From positions 148,587 to 212,586 of the forward strand of contig JALKBU010000001.1 in the NCBI GenBank assembly GCA_023091735.1: a DNA stretch of 64,000 bases, given 5' to 3'. Under the pieces are notes generated by a model, which had not been told where the DNA came from, searched no databases, and saw nothing but the letters and a program-made list of their open reading frames with translations. Below, piece by piece: positions 19,880-30,398 of the stretch. Source of the stretch: Trichomonas tenax (Eukaryota > Parabasalia > Trichomonadida > Trichomonadidae). The first letter of the stretch is position 1; each line of letters starts with the position of its first letter. The position numbers were made by a program, and so were the translations under genes.

Positions 19880-22246
19880 ATGACTCAGTCCTTGAACGAA
19901 TTCATCAGTTCAGTCCGTCTTGCGGAGACATATGAACAGGAGAAATTCTTGATTGCGACCGAGCAAGCGTTAGTTCGTGCCAGTGTTCGCAGAGGTGAGT
20001 CACCTTTGCGACCAAGAAATGTAATGAAGCTTCTTTTCTTGGAAATCCTTGGACAGAGCAATCCGTGGGCTCAGATGGAAGTCCTAACATTAATGTCTGA
20101 AGAACAATTCTCATTCAAACGCCTTGGTTACATCGCTGGAGCGATTTTACTCGATGAAGCTGCGGATTTGTCGGTCCTCGTTACACAAACATTACTCAAA
20201 GATCTCAACAATCCAAATCCAAACATTCAAAGCCTCGCTTTAGCATTTATTGGAAATTGTGGAACACCAGAAGTTTGTCGTGAGGTCGCTACGACTGTCC
20301 AGAAATGCATAGAATCGAGTTATTCTCACGTTTTGAAGCGCGCAGGTATGGCAATCATTCGTATTGTTCGCAAAAATCCAGATCTCGCTGAGACATTCAA
20401 GAATTCTGTCCAGAAATTGCTCAACCATACAAACCACGGCGTCGTTTTGTCCGGAATGAACGCTGTCATCAGTTTAATTCAAGTTGAGCCTCGTCTCAGC
20501 AAATTATGGGGACAGTTCGCTGGACCGTTCACAAGGATCCTCAAGGCACTCGCCACATCAAGAGGAACACGTGAATTCAGCTATGGCGTCTTCAATGATC
20601 CTTATATGCAAATTAAGGCGATGCACGCACTCGCACTTCTCAAGAAACCATCCGATGAATTAGACACAGTCTTGCAATCAATTGTATCGTCAACAGAATG
20701 CCGTCGTAATACAGGTCGTGCACTTTTATATCAAGCTGTCGAATTAGTTGTTGCTGTTTCACAAAACGCTTCCCTTCGTGGATTGGCGTTCAACCAGGTC
20801 GGCCGTCTTCTCAGCCTTAAAGATCCAAACGTTCTCTATTCCGCATTATCGGTTTTCGCAAGAGTTCTCTACACAGAGCGTGATATCATCAAGCGCGACA
20901 GCAGCGATACAGTCGCACTCCAGCGTTACAAGAAGCACATCGTTCGCTGCTTAGATCACAGAGATCCATCAATTCGCCGCCGTGCTTTGGACGTCATTTC
21001 TGCTCTGATCGATGAGAAGAACGTCGAGACTCTCATCCCAGAGATCATCACGTTCATTCGCCTCGCTGATGCAGACTTCAGAAGCGAACTTATCGTTAAG
21101 ATTTACTCCGCTGCACAGAGATTCGGAAAATCTAAGCTTTGGAACTTCGACATCGTCCACCAGATCCTCGTTGACAGCGGTAACTACGTCAGCCAGGAAA
21201 TCATTACAGACTTCTGCGACATGATCCTCAAGAACCCAGATATCCAGCAGCATGCAGTTTCACAGCTTCTTGCTTCCATGCTTCAGTTCACTGATAACCA
21301 GTCACTCCTCCAGGTTGCCGCTTTCTCCATTGGCGAGTTCGCCGTCGAAGATAATGGAGCTATCGATGGCTTGAAGCAGATCGTTTCTCTTCCACAGACA
21401 AAGAACGAGACAAAGTTCTACATCATAACAACCCTCGGCAAACTCTCAACAAGACTCAACAGAAGACAGGAAGTCATCGAGACAATGCAGAACCTCTCAT
21501 CCTCAAACAACATCGAAGTTCAGCAGAGAGCTGGTGAAATGCTCAACATCCTTCAGATGGATGGATTCTGCGAGGAATTCCTTGCACCGCTTCAGTCATC
21601 AGCATCTTCTGAAGCAGCAGAGAAGCCAAAGGCTGCTACACTCACTGCTTCCTCCAACGCTGATGCAGCTGATGCAATCCTTCTCAACATTGCAGGAGGC
21701 GCTCCAGCAACAAACGCTGCTCCTGCTCAGCCAAAGAATGATATCGACCTTCTCGGATTAGGCTCTCCATCACCTGCTCCAGCCGCAGCTGCTCCTGTCG
21801 CAAACCCAATTCACGAATTACTCAGCGCTGCTCCAGTTTCGCAGCCGCAGCCACAAGTTGCTCAGCAGCCCGTCGCAAGGCCACCACCACAAGGCGCTCT
21901 TAAAGTTTGGCAGCACAGCGATTTCGAAGTTTATGCTCAGAGCCAGAAGAACCCAGCGAATCCATCACAGTTTGCCATCAAGCTTACAGTCATCTCCAAG
22001 CTTTCTAAAGAGCTCACAAGCTTCAAGCTCGACTTCAAGACATCCCCAGGCTGGAAGCTTCAGGTCGGCAATGTCAGCAGCCAGCTTCTCGAGCCAGTCG
22101 GTGGCAATTTCATCAATTACATGCTCTTCATGCAAAGAGTGTCTGCGATGCCGGCACAGTTCTATATGCGCGTCAACTATAACTACGGAGCACAGCCATG
22201 CACTCATGTTCAGGAAATTCCAGCCATGGACCAGTTATTAGTATAA
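19880..22246 (+). CDS. AP1G: AP-1 complex gamma subunit (gamma-adaptin)
   Basis: 788 aa from MTQSLNEFISSVR; the frame is open 37 codons further up, but that part is unlike adaptins. The trunk (~1-570) follows gamma-adaptin: RNVMKLLFLEILG, EEQFSFKRLGYIAGAILLDE, LNNPNPNIQSLALAFIGNCG and LLNHTNHGVVLSGMNAVISL. The hinge (~580-675) is Ala/Pro-rich with the clathrin-box-like LLGLG. The C-terminal ~110 residues form the GAE ear that binds accessory proteins. It sorts clathrin cargo between the trans-Golgi and endosomes. GC and codon bias rise along the gene, suggesting good expression. Confidence 0.93.
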   Translation: MTQSLNEFISSVRLAETYEQEKFLIATEQALVRASVRRGESPLRPRNVMKLLFLEILGQSNPWAQMEVLTLMSEEQFSFKRLGYIAGAILLDEAADLSVLVTQTLLKDLNNPNPNIQSLALAFIGNCGTPEVCREVATTVQKCIESSYSHVLKRAGMAIIRIVRKNPDLAETFKNSVQKLLNHTNHGVVLSGMNAVISLIQVEPRLSKLWGQFAGPFTRILKALATSRGTREFSYGVFNDPYMQIKAMHALALLKKPSDELDTVLQSIVSSTECRRNTGRALLYQAVELVVAVSQNASLRGLAFNQVGRLLSLKDPNVLYSALSVFARVLYTERDIIKRDSSDTVALQRYKKHIVRCLDHRDPSIRRRALDVISALIDEKNVETLIPEIITFIRLADADFRSELIVKIYSAAQRFGKSKLWNFDIVHQILVDSGNYVSQEIITDFCDMILKNPDIQQHAVSQLLASMLQFTDNQSLLQVAAFSIGEFAVEDNGAIDGLKQIVSLPQTKNETKFYIITTLGKLSTRLNRRQEVIETMQNLSSSNNIEVQQRAGEMLNILQMDGFCEEFLAPLQSSASSEAAEKPKAATLTASSNADAADAILLNIAGGAPATNAAPAQPKNDIDLLGLGSPSPAPAAAAPVANPIHELLSAAPVSQPQPQVAQQPVARPPPQGALKVWQHSDFEVYAQSQKNPANPSQFAIKLTVISKLSKELTSFKLDFKTSPGWKLQVGNVSSQLLEPVGGNFINYMLFMQRVSAMPAQFYMRVNYNYGAQPCTHVQEIPAMDQLLV

Positions 22247-22790
22247 TGAATTATTTTTTTGTTATAGACTTAATTCTTATTTCGATAAAATTTGATTTTC
22301 TTAGATCTTTTGAAACCAAATAACCTCGATATCTTGAATATTATTGGAATTTTAAAATTCAATTTTTTATATATATTTCAGATTTTGGATTATCCCAAAA
22401 AACTGTTATGGTGGGTGTTGAAATAGCGATTTTTAAACTTTGAGAATTTTAATATATATTATCATAATATGAAATGCTTGATGAATTCTCATATATTTAT
22501 TGAGTGCATAAAGAACCTATAATTGCTTTAGTGTTGTTTTCATTGATTAAAATATGAAATTATCAAATCTTTATAATTCAAAAATTAGCTATTTTTCATT
22601 CACCATACACCAAATGAAACATAAAAACACAAAAATAAAACTTAATATTACTATTTCAAACTCTTTTCTTTTGATTTAGAGCCCAAAATTTTGCGAATAA
22701 TTATGATATTGCATATATTATTTAAATACAGAATAAAATAAAGAATTGTGATTGTGAATTCAGGTAAAAAAAAGTTAAAACTTGACAAAG
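22247..22790. other. AT-rich spacer
   Basis: No gene or notable repeat recognised between two plus-strand genes. Confidence 0.6.
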
Positions 22791-23681
22791 ATGACTACGA
22801 TTAACTTTGAGTATGATAGATATGTAAGATCGTACCATACCGGAGAGAAAGTCAAAGGCACAGTCACTGTCAAAACAAACGAGAAAATTAAGCCCAAAGA
22901 AGTAATTTGCACCGCATATTGCATTCGAACTGTTGATCCTGATGGACATGGATTGACTTCTTTCGATGATCCAATACCAAAAAATGCAGACAGAATCGTG
23001 TGGCAACAAAACATTCCAGTTACTCCAATGCCGCAAGTTATTGAGGACGGATATTCTTTTCCTTTCGAATTCACGGTTCCTAAGGAAAGTAAAATGACAG
23101 AAAGTGTTCGTTGTAAATTTATTTCCGTTGACTATTTCGTCGAATTCGTCATTAAGAGAGGTTTCCTTTCATCCGACATTACTGGTCAACGGGCGTTCTT
23201 CATTGTTGCCGAGACAGACAAAAATATTCCGGCGGGAGAGCCAGTCGACATCGATGTCAATAAAGTCGATGCAAGGAGATCTATGGGCAATAAGGCGAAT
23301 TTCAAGGCACACATTCATTTCAACACAAATGTCGCGACATTTACGAAACCACCGGCAGGATGGATTGAAATTATCGATTCAGATACTCCAATAGAGTCAA
23401 TTACAGTGTCATATATTCGCAATGAAAAGATTCTGATCGACCGCACCAATCCACAACAACTCAACTCTGAGAAGAATCGTACATACATAGCTGAAAATGA
23501 TCCTCCTCACGGCGTTCAGATTCCATTTAATATTGAATGGGTCCGTGTTCATATTAGCGCTGACTTAGAGACACCACTGTTTTCAGTTTCAACAAGCTTG
23601 AAGGTTCGTATCATTTTCGCAAACGGTGCTTACGCTTCTTGTACAATTCCACTGAAGCTTTATCATGATCTCGCATACTAA
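22791..23681 (+). CDS. VPS26C: VPS26C (DSCR3)-like arrestin-fold protein of the Retriever/Commander complex
   Basis: 296 aa from MTTINFEYDRY, the same length as human VPS26C (297). Conserved order: Y-H-x-G-E near the start (SYHTGEKVKGTVTVKTNE), IPVTPMP...IEDGYSFPFEF, then ISVDYFVEFVIKRGFLSSDI, FFIVAETDKNIPAGEPVDI, and a second arrestin lobe with VSYIRNEKIL, GVQIPFNIEWVR and ASCTIPLKLYHDL. In animals it joins VPS35L and VPS29 to recycle endosomal cargo. Plain arrestin-domain or Vps26A proteins fit less well. Its presence implies Retriever in this lineage. Confidence 0.8.
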   Translation: MTTINFEYDRYVRSYHTGEKVKGTVTVKTNEKIKPKEVICTAYCIRTVDPDGHGLTSFDDPIPKNADRIVWQQNIPVTPMPQVIEDGYSFPFEFTVPKESKMTESVRCKFISVDYFVEFVIKRGFLSSDITGQRAFFIVAETDKNIPAGEPVDIDVNKVDARRSMGNKANFKAHIHFNTNVATFTKPPAGWIEIIDSDTPIESITVSYIRNEKILIDRTNPQQLNSEKNRTYIAENDPPHGVQIPFNIEWVRVHISADLETPLFSVSTSLKVRIIFANGAYASCTIPLKLYHDLAY

Positions 23682-24161
23682 ATCAGTTTCTTCTATAATA
23701 TTCGCTACAGTTAATTTCTTAGTTTAAATATCGTTTCTTTATTAATTAAATTTTATTATTTTTTTAAAATTTAACAAACTCTTGTTTTTACTTTACGAAT
23801 CGCATAAGATGAAGCCACACTTTGTCACCTTGTTTAGAAATCTTATCTTTTGCTAATTTTGCCAATTTATTATTTTTGAATGATGAGTTGTTCTATGAGA
23901 TCAAGGCCTGAAATCAAAGTTTAATATCAAAAATCCATATGGAGTAGCAAACATCCACAGTTTCACACCAAAATATGTATTAGATTGTCTTAATTCTTTG
24001 AATTTAAAAACATTTTCTTCGTAAATTACAATTATCTCTAAGCTTTGGGATACAATTCAAGAATCTTTGATTATATCACTGTGTTTATTCTTAAAAAAGA
24101 TTGTGAAAAAATAATGTTTTTTTTTTTGATTAATTATAACAGAAGAAAATAATATTTATAT
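23682..24161. other. AT-rich spacer between convergent genes
   Basis: No gene seen; contains a 10-T run near 24118-24128 just after the 3' end of the minus-strand gene. Confidence 0.6.
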
Positions 24162-25028
24162 TTACTCTAATAAGAACTTAATACCAAGGGTGGCCAATGG
24201 CTTATTTTCGGCGATATTATAATTTATATTGGAAAGAATGAGGATATTTCCCTTGTAGCAATAATCTATATTAGCACATAAGTGCCTTTGGTGATAGAAG
24301 AAACGTGTTTTGAGATTATTGTCCAAGAATCTACGTGTAATACCAAAGTTGTATCCTTCATCAGCGAAGAATGTGGAGAAAAATTTCATCGTGTCAATCT
24401 TTTTGCTACATCTCCAGAAGCAATACGCAGTGTTTTCTAATTCTTTAGTAGTGAGGCCAACCGTTGCATTTCCGGCTTTGGTGTAAAGTTTTATTGACAT
24501 GTATGTTGGAGATTTTAACGTTATATGTGATCCCAATGTTATATACATTTGAAGTTTCGCAGCTTGTGATTTGTTGCATAAATACACTGATTTAGTATTA
24601 TCAGAATAATAGAGACCGAGAGCTAGAAACGGATTGTATCTTGTCGTTAATGTTGAATATGATCTTTCATTTCCGAGATAAATGTCGTGAACTGTGGATA
24701 AGTTGTCGAACTTTTGATCGATTATAATGCGGCATCCGTTATCGCTAAAACCAACTTTAAAGTCCATTAATTTATTTGGAAATTTAAAACAGAGCGGGAA
24801 TTGGCTATTTGTGATAAAATCTATATTTTTTGTCTGCAAGTCTATGTAGGTATCGGCTAATCGAAGTTTCGCGTCTTTTAATTTGTAAATAAAAGTATAA
24901 TGTTGATTTGTATCGCCATAAAATTCAAAATCCATGCGCGAAACTCCAAAAGTCAAACCGCTGTTCTTCAATGTTTTGACTCCTGATGGGAATGGTTTGT
25001 TAATAGGGAAAAATTTACTTCTTAGCAT
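24162..25028 (-). CDS. Mitochondrial-type beta-barrel outer membrane protein (Tom40/VDAC superfamily), probably hydrogenosomal
   Basis: 288 aa, the usual length for porin_3 barrels. There is no signal peptide or long helix. Alternating polar/hydrophobic strands run throughout (HYTFIYKLKDAKLRLADTYI, STLTTRYNPFLALGLYY). The last strand LATLGIKFLLE fits the eukaryotic beta-signal (polar-x-Gly-x-x-hydrophobic-x-hydrophobic) read by the SAM complex. Trichomonads have hydrogenosomes with Tom40 and several divergent barrel proteins (HMP35/36 type). Which one this is cannot be decided by eye. Confidence 0.7.
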   Translation of the reverse strand: MLRSKFFPINKPFPSGVKTLKNSGLTFGVSRMDFEFYGDTNQHYTFIYKLKDAKLRLADTYIDLQTKNIDFITNSQFPLCFKFPNKLMDFKVGFSDNGCRIIIDQKFDNLSTVHDIYLGNERSYSTLTTRYNPFLALGLYYSDNTKSVYLCNKSQAAKLQMYITLGSHITLKSPTYMSIKLYTKAGNATVGLTTKELENTAYCFWRCSKKIDTMKFFSTFFADEGYNFGITRRFLDNNLKTRFFYHQRHLCANIDYCYKGNILILSNINYNIAENKPLATLGIKFLLE

Positions 25029-25271
25029 TTTTTGGTCAAAAATTTCACTATAAAAGTGTCAATAGATGTAAAACGTGCCACTTTACATATACCTCATTTT
25101 TATAAAGGGTCTAAAATTGTTATAAAGGGGAGTGATTTACAAAATAGAAATATCTGTCAGATCGGTAAACTTCAGAAATTTGTGTTGTTACTTTTTCCAT
25201 AAGATTAAAAACCGAATCGGGAATCTGCACACGAAAAAGGAAGTCTCTCGATGTCTATAAAAGTTCTATAA

Positions 25272-26159
25272 TTACAATTTATTCTGATTTTGAAGTGTAC
25301 AAACATAAATTATCAAATATGAGAGAATAGGGCAGTAAACCATGACAAGTAAGTTGAGTGCGCTGTAGTAGTGTGCAATCAGCTTCATTCCGCATATAGC
25401 CAAGATATATAGTCCTGTTGCGTTGTATTGCTGGAAGTAGCATAGAAAAACGATTGTCAGGATTCGCGATATCTGTGCTAGTTCAGGCATTGAGTCCGGA
25501 TAGAGTGCTTTCTTGAGTGTTACATTGCCTGGATTGATAAAACCTACATTAACGTCCCTTATCAATCCGGGTTCGATGGTTCCGTTGTTGTAGAAGCCAA
25601 CTATTGAGAGCGATTCATGCTTCCAGTATTCATACCATAATTGATAATTAACCTTATTAAAAAGACCATCTCCTTTGTATGTAAAGTCGCTCTTGAAGTT
25701 CATTAGCCTCTTGGCATCTGGCTTGAGGATCTTCATCGATCCAACATAGCGCAATTTATCTGAAATCGTATAATTTCCTATTGGTAAACGTAAAGAGAAC
25801 TGTTGAATGTCTACTGTTTCGTATTGTACCTCTGTCTCTGAATCGGCCCCTGTGTGGAAGGTAATCTTCTGCATTACTCTGAATAATGCTCCACATCGGA
25901 AAGATATATGATAATCTGGATCAGTAACTTTGTTATATTTTACGTTATTTGCATGAAGAAAGACTAAAGCATCATTTGGTATAGTTTTGAGATCTGTATT
26001 TTCATCAATTTGTATAACTTGATTCTGCATCAGCCTAATTACTGAAGAAATGTGGGAATTGTTCGCTTCTATTATAAGGAGCCCAGTCAAGAAGGCAAAG
26101 TATATGATTTTCTTGAGCCATGAATCCATATGCAACGAAAGTTCGTCAATGAGTTTCAT
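25272..26159 (-). CDS. TMEM43-like membrane protein
   Basis: 295 aa. A membrane segment at ~17-33 (IIYFAFLTGLLIIEA) is followed by a ~190-aa lumenal-type domain and three C-terminal membrane segments (ILTIVFLCYFQQY, LYILAICGMKLIAHY, LLVMVYCPILSYLIIYVC). Parts of the lumenal domain parallel TMEM43/LUMA: LFRVMQKITFH...ETEVQYETVDI, then LPIGNYTISDKL. The layout (one helix, domain, three helices) also matches that ER/inner nuclear membrane family, which is also found in some bacteria. The match is weak at residue level and could be convergence. Confidence 0.5.
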   Translation of the reverse strand: MKLIDELSLHMDSWLKKIIYFAFLTGLLIIEANNSHISSVIRLMQNQVIQIDENTDLKTIPNDALVFLHANNVKYNKVTDPDYHISFRCGALFRVMQKITFHTGADSETEVQYETVDIQQFSLRLPIGNYTISDKLRYVGSMKILKPDAKRLMNFKSDFTYKGDGLFNKVNYQLWYEYWKHESLSIVGFYNNGTIEPGLIRDVNVGFINPGNVTLKKALYPDSMPELAQISRILTIVFLCYFQQYNATGLYILAICGMKLIAHYYSALNLLVMVYCPILSYLIIYVCTLQNQNKL

Positions 26160-27564
26160 TTGATTTTTTTTGTTGATTTTATGATTTCCGTTTTTTAAAT
26201 AATACTCGATATCAAAACACTATTCCAGGCATAGCTGAGTGTGGAAATCAAATCGATTTAAAAATGAAATGATTGAGAAAAAGTATGGCCAAACTTTAAT
26301 CAAACCTACAATCAAATCTGTCGCTTGTTTTTGTGATTTTTGGATACTCCAGAAGATGGTTTAGATGATTTCACTTTTTCTCGTAAAATGATTTATTTAC
26401 ACAATATTTATATCTATATTAGTGGGTTAATATTTTAATATAATTTTTTTAGTGTCAAATTTGAGATTTTTCAGAAACTTTTTCTTCAGGAAAATTTTTA
26501 TCTTTTTCAAATTTATACTACATTCATCATACAATAATTTTGAGTGATAAATTGAATTATCGCAAAAATTTGAATTATAACACATTATCACGAATAAAAG
26601 CCAAATATCCAATAAAAATTGATCATGAACCGTTGGAATGTTGAAATAAATTCGTTTATTTTTAATTTGAATAATATATCTGATGGAATGATCAAATTTA
26701 TAATAGTTTTGAATATAATGACGATATCTCTTTCTGATAAATTAATTTAACATAAAAATCAATAGATTATATAATGAATAATTCAAATATCAACAAAAAG
26801 TGAATAATTAATCAAATTGATTTTCAGAAAAATTCGATTAATCTATCTTCTATATAGATATTAGATGGCGAATATAAATATTAAATAAAAGTGAACTTTC
26901 AATTTGTTAAAATTATAAAATCGTTTTAAACGTCAAATATAGTTGTTTTTACATATGAAGATGCTAAAAATTAAAGAAAATCCGACTTTCGATTAAATAT
27001 CATAAAAATCGTTACAAACTAGTTTAATCACATCTACATACAGTATGCAATTTAAATATCAATTCAAATCAACAAGTTGATTGTAAATTTTTTGAACCCT
27101 TTGTAAATTTCAAGGTTCTGTCCTTCCTGAAAAGTGAGATTCTCAAGATTATGTCTCTTGTTTTGGAATTCGTGCGATCAATCAGTGAATAGAGAATGGC
27201 CTCATTTAATATATAACGTGGATAAATTCCAAAAATAAAAGGCTTTATTTACAGGTTTATTGAAATTTAGGACATTATTGTATAGACTGATGACATTTCA
27301 CTATGTTATAGGAATCATTATAAAATTAATGATTTTTAGTTGCGGTGTGCTATACGCAATAATTGTTTCAAAATTTATAACAAATTAATTTCAATAATTG
27401 AAATTATACTGGAGAATATTGTCCATTGGATTTAGATGCATTTGGATATGCTGTAGTACGATTTATTTTTGGAAATGATGATAATTGATTCGTGATCTCC
27501 AGCGATAATGCTATTGATGTAATTTTGGTAAAAATTTAATAAAAGGATACTAAATACAAACAGT
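26160..27564. other. 1.4 kb AT-rich spacer
   Basis: I see no gene, tRNA or strong repeat. Short frames present are consistent with chance. Confidence 0.55.
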
Positions 27565-28326
27565 TTAGAACATCTGAGATGTATCAATAACTTGATTTTC
27601 GTTATTTTTATTTTCATCATCTCTTCTTTTGAGTTCTTGGAGCACAATTGTGCTTTTCTTGATCTCATTCCTGAGGTGAACAATCCTCTTCTGCGATTTT
27701 ACATAGCTTTGCTTGAGATTTTGCAACTCTTTCTCTAACTCAGAATTTGCTTGTTTCTGGGCCATTATATCACGCTGGATCTGTATAACTATAGCAAGCT
27801 GTTGTTGTTTAGTCATCTTTCTGTATGGTGAATTTAGGTTCGAATATTCAACACTAGAAAGATCATTGATGTCAACAGGATTGATAGGATCAGCATCGAC
27901 AAGCTGAGGGATCTGATCAGGTGAATGCACAGTTTGAGATATTTTTCTCATCAAATCAGTGAGATCATCTTTAATATCGTCAACTTCATTTGCCAGTTGA
28001 TGCGCTTCTGGATTTTGTTGCGTAACTTCAACTTCTATCCTATCGTTTGTGTGAATTTGGTTAACAATTTTATTTTGATTTTGATGATTTGTGCTTTCTT
28101 CTGTAAAACTTGACGCCATGGGGGTAAAATCGGGCTTCGCAAACGATACAGACTTGTGATTTGGTGTATAAAAGCTTCCATTCCATGAAGGCCATAGTTC
28201 TCTGCATTCTTCGTCGATTTGAAGTAAGGAATGATATGACTTGTTCGGATCCTGCATACTGTTATCGATTTGATCAAGAATATTCGAAATTTCATTTTTC
28301 TCTTTGTCCGTTAATGTTGATGACAT
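27565..28326 (-). CDS. Coiled-coil protein of unknown function
   Basis: 253 aa from the first ATG. Residues 1-35 are helical, the middle is polar and Asn/Gln-rich, and ~170-240 is a strong coiled coil (QIQRDIMAQKQANSELEKEL, then QSYVKSQKRIVHLRNEIKKS). There is no membrane segment or recognised domain. AATCATTATATATTG before the ATG can serve as initiator. It is convergent on nothing within 1.4 kb downstream, and follows the methyltransferase gene on the same strand by ~130 bases. Confidence 0.7.
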   Translation of the reverse strand: MSSTLTDKEKNEISNILDQIDNSMQDPNKSYHSLLQIDEECRELWPSWNGSFYTPNHKSVSFAKPDFTPMASSFTEESTNHQNQNKIVNQIHTNDRIEVEVTQQNPEAHQLANEVDDIKDDLTDLMRKISQTVHSPDQIPQLVDADPINPVDINDLSSVEYSNLNSPYRKMTKQQQLAIVIQIQRDIMAQKQANSELEKELQNLKQSYVKSQKRIVHLRNEIKKSTIVLQELKRRDDENKNNENQVIDTSQMF

Positions 28327-28458
28327 CAATATATAATGATTTTCTAGTTTTCATTTTGAATATTTGTGCCATCAAATAGCGCCACATTCAATGATAACGT
28401 CTCTTCATGAAAATAAATAAATAATTTATCAAAATAATAATAGTAATAAAGAGATTTA

Positions 28459-29337
28459 TTATGTGAGAAGTTTGCCAACTTTGCGAAGAATATAAACATA
28501 GAGTGGGGTATCTGAAGGAAGTGGTTTTTCAATTTCTTTAACATGCTCTAACTCGAGAAGCAAACCCGCTGGGTTATCGAGTAATTTACGCATTATAGGC
28601 TCTTGGTGCGTTGAAATACAGATATAAACACCGCGTTTCTTCAAAACTCTTGAAATTTCTGTTAAAGTTTGATTGACGTCTTCAAGGCCGGCATACATTA
28701 TGCAGTCGAAGCAACCTTTGTCGATAATCGCGTGAAATTCATTTGCATTATATTTCATATCGCGTACATCCATCTCTTTGAATGCGAGTTGTTCGATATC
28801 TTTGTGTGTTTTCTTCATTATCTTTGTGATTGTTGATGAAAAATCGATTGCTTCAACATCAGCAAATTCGTTTTGTCTTAAGAAAGCCGGAAGTTCAGAA
28901 TTTCCGTTACCGACAACCAAAATATTCTTTTCTGGATCAATAAATTCCTTGAAAATCGGGAGAAAAACTTCTGGTTTGTGATACCACTCCAATGGCGTCG
29001 CATCACGAATGTAACGCGCTTCCCAGTAATACTTATCGTTGTAGGGCTTCAATGGCTGCTTTGGATCGTCTTGATAACGCAGTCCTTCGAGTGGATCTGG
29101 TTCTGGCTCAGGCTGTGGCTCTTCTGGCTGTTCAGGATTTTCCTGAGCCTCCTCTGTCGCCTCTTTCTCCTCAGGATTTGGATTTTCTTCGGCATTATTT
29201 TCTTCCTTGTTTTCAGGTTCCTCTGATGGCTGGTTTTCATCTGTTGTCTCGTTTCCGGTTTCGGTCTCTGGGCTCTCTGTGTCACCTGTCTCTGTATACC
29301 CAGTATCGCCTGTTTCAGTTGTATAATCGGAACTCAT
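28459..29337 (-). CDS. METTL13/EEF1A-lysine-methyltransferase-like protein with acidic N-terminal tail
   Basis: 292 aa. Residues 1-95 are Glu/Pro/Thr-rich low complexity with TGDT and PEPEPDP-type repeats. The methyltransferase starts at KYYWEARYIRDATPLEWYH (~105), then motif I NILVVGNGNSELPAFL, the acidic loop VEAIDFSS, and FHAIIDKGCFDCIMYAG. The last is the DKGtlDa block that marks the METTL13/ECE2/EFM family. These enzymes mostly methylate lysines of translation factors such as eEF1A. The exact substrate is inference. Confidence 0.75.
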   Translation of the reverse strand: MSSDYTTETGDTGYTETGDTESPETETGNETTDENQPSEEPENKEENNAEENPNPEEKEATEEAQENPEQPEEPQPEPEPDPLEGLRYQDDPKQPLKPYNDKYYWEARYIRDATPLEWYHKPEVFLPIFKEFIDPEKNILVVGNGNSELPAFLRQNEFADVEAIDFSSTITKIMKKTHKDIEQLAFKEMDVRDMKYNANEFHAIIDKGCFDCIMYAGLEDVNQTLTEISRVLKKRGVYICISTHQEPIMRKLLDNPAGLLLELEHVKEIEKPLPSDTPLYVYILRKVGKLLT

Positions 29338-29655
29338 CTTTATTTTCGTACGTTTTTTTCTCGTTGATTTTTTCCCCTTTTTTTATTGCAAATATATATT
29401 GTATATATTACATAATATCTAAATTTGAAGTTTTTAGGCCAAAATATCAAGTCTTTACACTCAAAATATATTCGACCAGATAACGATCTATCGTCATTAC
29501 TTAAATCATTAATATCTCTATGAATATTTATTTTCTAACAGTTTAATTAACATAAAATTGAACAGATTCAATTATAAATATTAGTTATGATATCAAATAA
29601 TAATGTTAAATTTTGTTTCCAAATTTTTCTTGACAATTAAAAAAAAGATAAAATT

Positions 29656-29772
29656 GATATTAGAATAATACTTCAAGCTCAGGATTTATATAAGATACAA
29701 TGTGATCTAAGCTGTATATAATGCTGCAATCGGCAATATACTAACCAATTTCTATAATGAGATACTCGTGCA
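29656..29772. repeat. Direct repeat, upstream copy
   Basis: About 115 bp, matching 31338-31453 with shared blocks such as GATACAATGTGA and ACCAATTTCTATA. The two copies bracket a surface-protein pseudogene. Confidence 0.6.
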
Positions 29773-30398
29773 CTTATAATATTATGAAGAAACAGTACAA
29801 TTAAGCGTGCAATTACAAATGGAATTGAACCTAATAAGATTGGTAATAAGATGGAGAAAAGGTTTCAGAGTGTGTCAACAATAGCAAGAAATGATCATTG
29901 TTCTGTTGTCAAATGGATTATTATTAATTTTTGGGGAAGACGATTGCTGTTGTATTATTTCAAAAATTTTCCATTTCTGGGAAGATGTTATTCTTTCATT
30001 GAGTGAATGGTGCATTTGACAAAAGCAAGAATCGGTAAGAGAAAAGGTTTTACATATAGAATTAGGTTCCATAATAGATTCATATTGAACAAAAAATAGC
30101 AATACAAATTCTGAGGAAGACAATAACTGATGTAATTTTCTCAAAAATTGTGTAGATTTTTGGCTGAGGAACGGATCCATTACTCTCAAATTCAAATCAT
30201 GACAAGAATTTTCGTATATATATTATCCTGTACTGACATCACAACATTCTTCATATTTAAAAGTGGCATATTCAATATTGTGCAATGACAATCTCATGTT
30301 GATGATTTGTAATATACCTGAGAAATGACCGGGATACATACTTCGACAATAAGCCAAATAAAACAATATATAATGCCAATAAATATGCCAACTATTCA
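29773..30398. other. Spacer with possible surface-family remnants
   Basis: A 106-codon frame on the minus strand (29875-30195) and broken plus-strand pieces are present. Neither is recognisable. Confidence 0.3.

Noticed and set aside
29049..29285. Basic Gln/Lys-rich frame opposite/within the acidic tail of the METTL13-like gene
   Set aside because: Frame-shifted reading of a low-complexity Glu/Pro stretch.
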